Below, in pieces: positions 9,874-17,000 of a stretch of DNA of 24,717 bases. The notes below the pieces were generated by a model. It saw only the letters and a program-made list of their open reading frames with translations, was not told where the DNA came from and ran no database searches. Both the position numbers and the translations under genes were made by a program. Each line of letters begins with the position of its first letter. Position 1 is the first letter of the stretch. The stretch comes from JBAVQS01 sp049694275 (lineage in GTDB: Bacteria > Chloroflexota > Anaerolineae > UBA4142 > SHND01): NCBI GenBank assembly GCA_049694275.1, contig JBAVQS010000184.1, positions 1-24,717 on the forward strand. Reading direction: 5' to 3'.

Positions 9874-9916
9874 ATTATACAAAATTTTTCAATTTGCCGT
9901 ACTTGCCGGGGCAAGT
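9874..9916 (-). promoter_or_regulatory. htpG -10 box and upstream inverted repeat
   Basis: On the minus strand TATAAT (9879-9874) lies 39 bp before the htpG start. No recognisable -35 is present. Instead a 16-bp inverted repeat, ACTTGCC-GG-GGCAAGT (9901-9916), sits just upstream, about where an activator or alternative factor would bind. It is a candidate operator only. Confidence 0.4.
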
Positions 9917-10048
9917 CCAGTCGGATACGGTGGATAATTCACAGCCATGTCGACCGACCGCACCGCTACGTTCTCCCCACTTGACGCCCCTCGTGTCTTG
10001 CGTATCCTTGCTCCTCACCGTACATTTCGTTCGCCGCGGAGTTCGGCT

Positions 10049-10080
10049 ACCGTGCGCCCATCTGGACCAACTTAATGTAA
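10049..10080 (-). pseudogene. Tiny RHS-core remnant
   Basis: On the minus strand this codes YIKLVQMGAR followed by a stop, where the RHS core normally reads GARWYD (TGG changed to TAG). The plus-strand stretch CCCATCTGGACCAACTTAA (from 10057) matches 11766-11789 with one difference in 24 bases and weaker similarity to its left. It is a leftover of a second RHS copy. Around it, 9917-10140 contains no gene I can support. Confidence 0.55.
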
Positions 10081-10146
10081 AGCAGTTTAGGTTCAATCGA
10101 GATCGGGAAGGGCGCCGATTCCAAAAAACGTGCGACGGGCGAATAT

Positions 10147-10276
10147 GCTACAATCAGCATTGGGCCCTCCTGTGGGTAAGAATCTGTGGTTTGGTCACCT
10201 TGATTCTGCCGCAGAAGGCTCACCTTTTAAGGTGCAATCGATCAGCTATTGAACCGAGACCCCGATTCGGGTTTTT
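10147..10276 (+). ncRNA. Possible small structured RNA with promoter and weak terminator
   Basis: An extended -10 (TGCTACAAT, 10146-10154) would start an RNA near 10161. The following 115 nt fold by eye into a long hairpin, CTGTGG/CCGCAG plus AGAATC/GATTCT with a 3-nt bulge (10170-10214), then a perfect CACCTT-TT-AAGGTG hairpin (10221-10234), then CCCG-ATT-CGGG followed by TTTTT (10261-10276). There is no good -35 and the terminator stem is short. It lacks the conserved motifs of SRP RNA or tRNA, and no plus-strand gene follows that a riboswitch could control. The family is unrecognised. Confidence 0.35.
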
Positions 10277-10289
10277 GGATGGAAACTAG

Positions 10290-10883
10290 TTAAGGATAGA
10301 TCCTCCACAATCCAAGCACCTGTAGATTAGAGTCCTCACCCTCGAACAAACTCGGTCGTAGTTTTTGGAATGCCATCATGCAGTCAAGACAGAACTGCGC
10401 CGTTTCGTAATCATCAAATAATCCATTCGCATTCAATTTCGGACGGAAGTGCTTTTTCAGTAGTGATATCAAGGGTGCAAGCACCCAGCAGAGATCATCA
10501 GCGGCAGCATATTGCCAGGCCCGTCCAGGCGATGGCGCTTCGTATTGAACAACACCGTACACTAACGAAAGATTGAAATTGGATAGATCAAAGCCAAGGA
10601 ATTCACCGCCATACGTTGGCATTTCATTACCGCTTGTCACTTCAATGATTTCAAAAATTTGAGGTGGATCTAGTCGTTGGTATATTTGCACAAGTTCCTT
10701 TGCGTGATCGAGCCCGTGAACGAGCTGTTGCATATCCGATTCCTTAAGAAATCTGAAGAAGGCTTGGTTCGCTTCGTGATTCTCATCGAGTCCTTCACAA
10801 TAGTACGGCCGAGCACGCTCAGTCCCTCGGTAATTCATGTGCGGTTTTGCAGAATCATACTTTAGAATAAGTAGATTGCCCAT
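10290..10883 (-). CDS. Putative immunity protein of the RHS toxin module
   Basis: I do not recognise the family of this 197-aa soluble protein. It has no signal peptide or membrane segment. It contains EIIEVTSGNEMPTYGGEFLGFDLS (residues about 77-100) followed by Trp/Tyr-rich stretches, a composition often seen in immunity proteins. The ATG at 10883 follows AAGGAG by 6 nt, and the gene begins only 10 bp after the stop of the toxin-like frame, the usual toxin-immunity order. Base composition is clearly lower in GC than its neighbours, which suggests horizontal transfer. The inference of immunity function rests mainly on position. Confidence 0.6.
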   Translation of the reverse strand: MGNLLILKYDSAKPHMNYRGTERARPYYCEGLDENHEANQAFFRFLKESDMQQLVHGLDHAKELVQIYQRLDPPQIFEIIEVTSGNEMPTYGGEFLGFDLSNFNLSLVYGVVQYEAPSPGRAWQYAAADDLCWVLAPLISLLKKHFRPKLNANGLFDDYETAQFCLDCMMAFQKLRPSLFEGEDSNLQVLGLWRIYP

Positions 10884-10893
10884 GTTATTCTCC

Positions 10894-11382
10894 TTATTGT
10901 GGGAAGGTATAGCCTATAGGATAACCTGGATCTACCAGAATATGTCCCCGATCGTTTCCAACGTGGATATGTGGCTCATCCCATGGGGGAGCGATGCTAT
11001 CTCTCCCGTGGGCTTCGACTGGCGAGACTTTCAATCTATATTCTTTAGCATCCGAGACAAATTGCTCAGTCTGGCTCGTGGTCAACGGCGGTCTTCCCTT
11101 TCTAAATTCACCTTGCAGATTTTGTGACCAACTCATAAACGATCTCGGATCTTTCACCCAGGCCGGGCGCGCTAATTGTGCCATTGCTGGGTCTGGAACT
11201 GATTCTGCAGGAACTGGTTCCTCGCCCCCACCTAATAATCTCTCGAACCATTTCCCAATACCCGCAAGCCACTTTCCAAGGCCATTGGCTGCAGCCAAAC
11301 CTTCACCATAGCCGCCCCCCTCGCCGTTGCCGCCGGGGTCCGCTGGGTCACATCGCAGGTGGATAATAATAGCGTTTGTTAC
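10894..11382 (-). pseudogene. Orphan RHS C-terminal toxin module (no proper start)
   Basis: The open frame runs 162 codons from a TAA at 11385-11383 to a TAA at 10896. It begins with a Gly-rich linker (DPADPGGNGEGGGYGEG), then LAAANGLGKWLAGIGKWFERLLGGG, then a distinct domain ending in EPHIHVGNDRGHILVDPGY. The linker resembles the tail of the neighbouring RHS fragment (GGYGKGV), sharing GGCGGCTATGG at the DNA level. There is no ATG and no well-placed ribosome site; the first usable start would be TTG at 11298 (134 aa). It looks like a displaced RHS tip, silent unless recombined onto a full RHS gene. The His-rich PHIH...GHI segment could be catalytic, possibly nuclease-like, but I cannot assign a toxin family. 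Confidence 0.6.
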
Positions 11383-11398
11383 TTACTCCAAAGAACGT

Positions 11399-11830
11399 TC
11401 AAACTCCCTTGCCATAGCCGCCGCTTGAGCCGATACCCGCGCTGCCAACGATGCTTTCACTCGGATCCTCGCCATCGCACTTCCATCTCGGGCCATGGCA
11501 TTCTTCGCTACTCGATGTCTGGGAGTCGCCCGTGGTTGCGGGCAATGGGTCCGCCGGCGTTGGCGTAGGAGTCGCTTCGATACAATCCAAATCGCAGCCC
11601 CCGCCCCCACCCGGATCCACTTCCATGTGCCCCGTTGGATCGACATGTCGGAGCGGGTTATTCAAAACGTATGTGTAGCGATTGAATAATTGGGGATTAC
11701 CAGGTTGTGGTATGATAGTATCCGGCTGAGTGAACCTGCCAAGTTCTGAATCATACCACCGGGACCCCATCTGGGCCAACTTAATGTAACCATCACTCTG
11801 TAAAGCCAGATGAGCCGTCCAAAATTTCAT
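11399..11830 (-). pseudogene. 5'-truncated RHS repeat protein, C-terminal core end
   Basis: The 143-codon frame carries the RHS-associated core signature: GYIKLAQMGSRWYDSELGRF, then TQPDTIIP, NRYTYVLNNPLRHVDPTGH. This motif normally closes the shell of an RHS or polymorphic toxin of over 1000 residues. Here only the last part remains. An in-frame TGA at 11848-11846 lies six codons upstream, and the divergent lipoprotein gene starts at once. After DPTGH come a Gly/Cys linker (GGGGGCDLDC) and a Thr/Ser-rich tail ending GGYGKGV without a toxin domain. The remnant is almost surely not functional as a toxin carrier. Confidence 0.8.
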
Positions 11831-11847
11831 GCCGGAGGACCCCTCTC

Positions 11848-12915
11848 ATGAAACGTCCCATGTGCTTTGCGATCGTGTTTGTATTCCTCGCGCTCGTGCT
11901 GGCCGCTTGCCAGAATAACGCGCCGCCGCCCAGCGCGTCTCAGCCGACCGATGTGCCCCAACCGACCGGCGCGCCGCAACTACCCACCGCGCCTGCGCTC
12001 ACGGTTCCTGCGCCCGGCGAAGGGGACCTCGCGCTCAAGGGATTTCTCGAAAGCGCCGATGGACAATTGCGTGTTGTTGGCAACAGCCCGTTGTTCCTCT
12101 CGCTCAAGAGCATGAGCAATCCGCCGGCCGCGCCGGGTGGATGGGAATTTGTCGGGCCGGTATTTGATGTGATAGCGCAGGACCGCGACCGCCGCCCGGT
12201 TCAAAAACTGGCGGCCGCGCTGCGCCTCCGCTTTCAAGCGCCGGTGGGTCTCCCGGCGACGGTGCTGGTGTATAACGGCAGCGCGTGGGACGTTGTGCTC
12301 AGTGAGTGGGATGCGGATGGAAGCCTCGTCGCCGATGTCGAGCACCTGACGCCGTACGTCGCCGGCGCGCCCAGGGCCAATCCATCGGGCGCCGCGCCCA
12401 AGGCGACGGTGACGACCGGCACGCCGGCGGCGAACGCGGCGCAGACCGCGTTGGAGAGCGCGGTCGCGGCGGTCAAAGGAAAAAAGGTCGCGGTCACCTC
12501 GGCGGCCCGGTACACCGGCTCGCTCGCGGTGACACTGCCGGATGTTTTGCAAAAGGCCGTCACGAGCGTGAACGTGAGCGGCGTCGAATACTACGGCCTC
12601 TATAACGCGGTCAACGAGGCGCTCACGGCGCAGGCGAAGAGCGGCGGCAGCCAGGGAACATTTACCTTGCTCGTCGAGCCCAAGACGGCGATGCCGGCCA
12701 GCGCCGCGGATGCGCGCAAATCGCTCGCCGCATTGTTCCCCGGCGCGTCGGTTACCACGCTCGCCCAAACGCGCGCCGATTCGTCCGGGTATGTCTTTTA
12801 TGGCAAGAGCGGCAGCACGGCCTACAGCGCAGGCTATGTAGTGTACAACGGCCTGACGCTGGCCTATGCCGCCGTCGGGACCGGCACGTTCCAGCAATCG
12901 GTGCCCACCAAGTAA
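11848..12915 (+). CDS. Exported lipoprotein of unknown function
   Basis: This 355-aa protein has a clear lipoprotein signal: MKRPM, a hydrophobic core and the lipobox LAAC with C21. A Pro-rich spacer (QNNAPPPSASQPTDVPQPTG) follows. Residues 58-170 form a beta-rich region (ALKGFLESADGQLRVVGNSP ... LPATVLVYNGSAWDVV ... VEHLTPYVAGAP) resembling domains that read out as extracellular sandwiches. The C-terminal part (about 200-350) repeats Ala/Thr/Val-rich segments and ends TFQQSVPTK. GGAGG at 11833-11837 precedes the ATG. I do not recognise a named family. It is the first of four consecutive genes for exported proteins, but each of the later genes has its own promoter-like signals. Confidence 0.75.
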   Translation: MKRPMCFAIVFVFLALVLAACQNNAPPPSASQPTDVPQPTGAPQLPTAPALTVPAPGEGDLALKGFLESADGQLRVVGNSPLFLSLKSMSNPPAAPGGWEFVGPVFDVIAQDRDRRPVQKLAAALRLRFQAPVGLPATVLVYNGSAWDVVLSEWDADGSLVADVEHLTPYVAGAPRANPSGAAPKATVTTGTPAANAAQTALESAVAAVKGKKVAVTSAARYTGSLAVTLPDVLQKAVTSVNVSGVEYYGLYNAVNEALTAQAKSGGSQGTFTLLVEPKTAMPASAADARKSLAALFPGASVTTLAQTRADSSGYVFYGKSGSTAYSAGYVVYNGLTLAYAAVGTGTFQQSVPTK

Positions 12916-12972
12916 CGAAAAGTGTTAACACAAACTTTAATCGACCTTTAGCAAATTCTCATCCCGTAGCCT

Positions 12973-13004
12973 TATGCTGTAACTGTAAGCGAATGGTCGC
13001 TTAC
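12973..13004 (+). promoter_or_regulatory. Promoter-like region and hairpin ahead of the 274-aa secreted protein
   Basis: TATGCT (12973-12978) is a fair -10 with only a poor -35 (TTAGCA at 12948-12953, 19 bp away). It is followed by a perfect 8-bp inverted repeat, GTAAGCGA-ATGG-TCGCTTAC (12985-13004), lying right at the expected start of the transcript and 10 bp before the AGGAGG ribosome site. It could be an operator or a 5' stem that protects the mRNA or shields translation. Confidence 0.5.
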
Positions 13005-13025
13005 ATATCTTTGCAGGAGGTTACG

Positions 13026-13850
13026 ATGAAGACACGGATACTTGGAGTGTTGGCCGGGATCATGATGGTCCTGGGGATGCTGGGTGTGCTGGCCTGGCAG
13101 AGCGCTTCGCTGACGAACAGCGGCGTCGCGCTGGCGCAAGGCCCGAGTGCAACGCCGACGGCGGGGAATTCGCAACAGCCGCCGGCGGATGTGCTCGCCG
13201 CCGCCGAATCGTTCTGGAAGAGCCTGGCGAGCAAGCTGGGCATTCAGGAGAGCGATCTCAAGACCAAAGCGGTCGCAGCGGAAAAAGAGCTGATCGACCA
13301 GGCGGTCAAGGATGGCAAGCTGACGCAGGACCAGGCGACGCAGGAAAAGGCGCAGCTCGATCAGAACGGGCCCGCGGCCCCGATGGTCGGCGGCCCGCAT
13401 CGCGGCGGCCGCGGTGGGCCTAATGGGCAGAATGGCCCGAACGGCCAGGTCCCGCAGGGTGGCCGCGGTGGGCAGAACGGTCAGGGGCCGCAGAACGGCC
13501 AACGACCGGGTGGGCCTGGCCCCCGCGCCGGCCTGGATGAGATCGAGGCGATCGCCAAGGTGTTGAACCTGAAACCGGCCGACCTGCTGACGCAGATTCA
13601 TAGCGGCAAAACGGTCGCCGACCTGGCCAAGACGCAGAACGTGAGCGAGACGACGGTCAAGCAGGCGTTCATCGATGCGGCCAAGACGCGAATCGCCCGC
13701 GAGGTGCAGGATGGATTGTTGACCCAGGCGCAGGCCGACGCACAGACGGCGAACCTGACGCTCGACAAGGTGGACCTCACACACCTGTTCGCCGGGCCGG
13801 ATCACCTGCAACAGCCGCCGCAGCAGCAACAACAACCGCAGCAGCCGTAA
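13026..13850 (+). CDS. Secreted protein with Gly/Asn/Gln-rich linker and two helical repeats
   Basis: This 274-aa protein begins with a signal peptide (MKTRILGVLAGIMMVLGMLG...SGVALA-Q). The mature part has two related helical segments joined by a Gly/Asn/Gln/Arg-rich linker (about residues 120-168, with repeated GGRGG and NGQ). The first segment (about 60-115) reads KLGIQESDLKT...GKLTQDQATQEKAQL. The second (about 172-250) reads VLNLKPADLLTQIHSGKTVADLAKTQNVSETTVKQAF...GLLTQAQADAQTANL. Such LTQxQAD helical units occur in exported Chloroflexota and actinobacterial proteins of unknown role. The C-terminus is a poly-Gln/Pro tail. The ATG at 13026 follows AGGAGG by 5 nt, which decides against the upstream GTG. 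A terminator follows at 13883. Confidence 0.75.
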   Translation: MKTRILGVLAGIMMVLGMLGVLAWQSASLTNSGVALAQGPSATPTAGNSQQPPADVLAAAESFWKSLASKLGIQESDLKTKAVAAEKELIDQAVKDGKLTQDQATQEKAQLDQNGPAAPMVGGPHRGGRGGPNGQNGPNGQVPQGGRGGQNGQGPQNGQRPGGPGPRAGLDEIEAIAKVLNLKPADLLTQIHSGKTVADLAKTQNVSETTVKQAFIDAAKTRIAREVQDGLLTQAQADAQTANLTLDKVDLTHLFAGPDHLQQPPQQQQQPQQP

Positions 13851-13882
13851 AACGCTTACTGGTTGCCAACCAAATCACGAAC

Positions 13883-13910
13883 AACGCCCCGTGTACTTCG
13901 CGGGGCGTTT
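13883..13910 (+). terminator. Intrinsic terminator after the 274-aa protein gene
   Basis: AACGCCCCG (13883-13891) and CGGGGCGTT (13901-13909) form a perfect 9-bp GC-rich stem with a 9-nt loop, ending in TTT and CC. It lies 33 bp after the stop codon. Confidence 0.8.
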
Positions 13911-13956
13911 CCTATGCCCGCGAACCGGCGCGTCTGGCCTGACCACAATTTCCCCC

Positions 13957-13984
13957 TTGCGTTGTTCTTACAATACGTTATACT
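13957..13984 (+). promoter_or_regulatory. Promoter of the 1848-aa surface protein gene
   Basis: TTGCGT (13957-13962), a 16-bp spacer and TATACT (13979-13984) form a reasonable sigma70-type promoter. Transcription would start near 13991, about 36 nt before the ATG. Confidence 0.65.
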
Positions 13985-14026
13985 TGCTGAACAGTGTGAG
14001 GTTTATCGTTCAGGCAGGAGAGTTCC

Positions 14027-17000
14027 ATGTCAACTACTGAGGATCAGACGCCCGGTCGATCACGGGGACGCGCCCGGCCCGCTCGTCCCGAAATTTGCAT
14101 CGACCCGGCGGATGGAGAACAGGCTAGAGCCTCCCGGCGTGCGCCCCGGCTGCCCCGCCGCTTTAACCTGCTTGCCCTTCTCCTGATCGTCATTGGCCTA
14201 TCCCTCCTGACGACGGCGCCGCTCGTCTCTGCCCAGGGCCGGCGCGTGGGCATCCCGTGGAAGGGCAGGCCCGGCATCCGGGAGACGGTCGCCCAGATCA
14301 TGGCGCGCGAGAAACAATCGCCGAAACCGCAGACGCCGAGCGTCAATCGCCGGCTGCGCGCCCCCGCGTTCACGCACAACAATCCCCAATCCCCGCGCGT
14401 CCCCGCTTGGCCCGCCGCGCCCGGGGCGCCTCGCACGCCCGGCCGGCGCAACCCCCAGCCCGTCGTCGATAGCTGGCTCGCCGCCATCATCACCGATTCG
14501 TTCAACTATCCACCCGACACGATGGGGGCGGTGGGGCCGGACCAGGTCTTTGTGGTCATCAACGGCCGCGCCCGCGTCTTTGACAAGCAGGGAAATGTCG
14601 GCGGGCTGAATGTGAGCACCACCACGCTGTTCGCGTCGGTCATCACCCCCGGCGCGTCCACGACGGATCCGCGCGTTCGCTATGACCGCCTCTCGGGTCG
14701 CTGGTTCATCTCGATCATTGATTTCCCCGATGTGCCGAATCGCATCATGCTCGCCGTCAGCTCAGGCTCGCACATCGACGACACGACGAGTTTTACCTTT
14801 TACCAGTTCCAGTTTGATGCGGTCGGAACGACGCCCAATGCGGACACGGGCCTCTTTTGCGACTATCCGACGCTCGGGGTGGACAAGCTCGCGCTCTATA
14901 TCGGCTGCAACGTCTATGACCTCGGCACCGGCTTTTTCATCAATACCACCGCATTCGTCGTGAACAAGGCGGACCTGATCGCGGGCACGCTCACCGTGAC
15001 GCCCTTCCGCACCCTGTTGACGGCGGGCCCCTTTGACGGCCCCTATTCGCCCGAAGGGGTGATGAATGATGACCCGAACGCGACCGAAGGATATTTTATC
15101 GGGCCGACCATCCTCACCAACGGTCAACTCACCCTCCTCCGCGTCAGCACCCCCGGCGGCACGCCGGCGCTCTCCGGGAATCTCGACCTGACCGTGCCCG
15201 CGACCTCCGACCCGATTCCACAGCCGGCGCTCGGCTCGACCACGCTCCTCGACGGCGGCGACCAGCGCGTCTTCAACCCGACCATTCACATCAACAAGAT
15301 TACCGGCGCGCTCACGCTCTGGACCTCGCACACCATCGAGGTCGATGCGACCTGCGTCGGGACCGCCGGCGGTGGACGGAATGGCTCGCGCTGGTACGAG
15401 ATCGGTAGCCTCACCGGGACCCCTGCGCTCGTCCAGTCGGGCACGCTCTGCGATCCGGCCGGGACCAGCCCGCGCGGGTTTATCTATTCCGATGTGGCGG
15501 AATCGGGGCAGGGGCACATGGCGCTCGGCGTGACGTTTGCGAGCAATAACGATTACGCGAGCATTGCGGTCGCGGGCCGTTTCCGCACCGATACCGCCGG
15601 CGCGCTGCAATCCTACACCGTCGCCCAGGCCGGCGTCGATCTCTATACAGTCGTCCCCGGCGACAATCGCTGGGGGGACTATTCGCAGACCGTGGTCGAC
15701 CCCACCGACGACCAGACGTTCTGGACTTTTCAGGAATATGCCAGCGCCGCCGACATCTGGGCGGTGCGCGTCATCAAGCTCCAGGCCCCGCCCCCCGCGG
15801 CCATCACGTCGGTCGCGCCGAATGCGGTTGCTACTGGCGTGGCCTCGACCGTGCTCACCGTCGCGGGGACCTCGGCGAGCGGTTCGGAATTCTTTGACCC
15901 CGGCGCGGATACGGGCGGCCCCGGGTACGCCAACCGCCTCGCCGTTACCTTCACCGACCTCGGCGCCAGCGTGACCATCAACAGCGTCGCCCTGACCGAC
16001 CCGACGCACCTGGCCGTCGACGTCTCAACCGTGGGCGCGACAACGGGCATCTATGACCTCACGGTCACCAACCCCGACGGCCAATCCGTCACCTTTCCAG
16101 CCGCACTCTATGTCGGCGTTGCGCAAAAGGTGTGGAGCGGCGGGGGCCTCACCAACAACTGGTCGGATGGCGCGAACTGGACGCCGGCCGGCGCGCCCGG
16201 CCTGACGGACCAGGCGCTCTTTGATGGGACCAGCAACAAGAACGCAACCGTGGACATCAATCCGACGATTGATTCCGTCTCAATCACAAGCGGCTACGGG
16301 GGGATTATCAGCCTGGGGGCGAACACGCTGACGACGAGCGGCGGGTTTGCTCAGTCCGGCGGCGCGTTCAACGCCGGGACCGGCGCGCTGAATATCGGCG
16401 GCAATTTCACGGCGAACGGCGGGTTCGTCGCCGGGACGAGCACGCTGACCTTGAACGGCGCGAGCGGCGTCCAGACCGTCACCGCGGGGAGCCCGTTCAA
16501 TAACGTGACCGTAGCCAACACCGCAGGCATTGCCCTCGGCGGTAGTGTGTCCGTGGGCGGCGCGTTGAACGCGAGCGGCGGCCCGGTCAGCGTCGGGAGC
16601 AACACCCTGACCCTCGACGGTTCGGTGACCTGCGGCGTAATCAGCAGCGCGGCGAGCGGCGGCGTCGTCTATAACCAGGCGGCGAACGGACAGAATGTCT
16701 GCGCGGGCAATTACGGCGGCCTGACATTCAGTAACTGGAACAAGGTGCTAGCCTCGTCCGGCGTCATCGGCGTAGCGGCCGCGTTTGCGCCCGGCGCCGC
16801 GACAGGGCACACCGTGACCGGCAGCACGGTCAATTTCAATGGGACGGCGGCGCAGTCCGTCCCGGCCTTTTCCTATCACAACCTCACCCTTTCGAATACC
16901 GCGGCCACCGTCGGCGCATCCGCGAATTTCGATGTGGCGGGGACCCTGAACCTGAACGGCACCAACGTGGTGTTCGCGCCGGATGCCGGCGTTGTCGTCA

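Noticed and set aside
9836..9960. Possible CIRCE heat-shock operator upstream of htpG
   Set aside because: The TTAGCACTC-N9-GAGTGCTAA pattern is absent; only an unrelated inverted repeat is present.
9875..10096. A 73-codon minus-strand frame upstream of htpG
   Set aside because: It crosses the RHS remnant in the wrong frame and covers the htpG -10 box; Arg/Thr-rich without any motif.
10081..10130. GGTTCAATC resembling a tRNA T-arm
   Set aside because: No acceptor stem, D-arm or anticodon arm can be placed around it.
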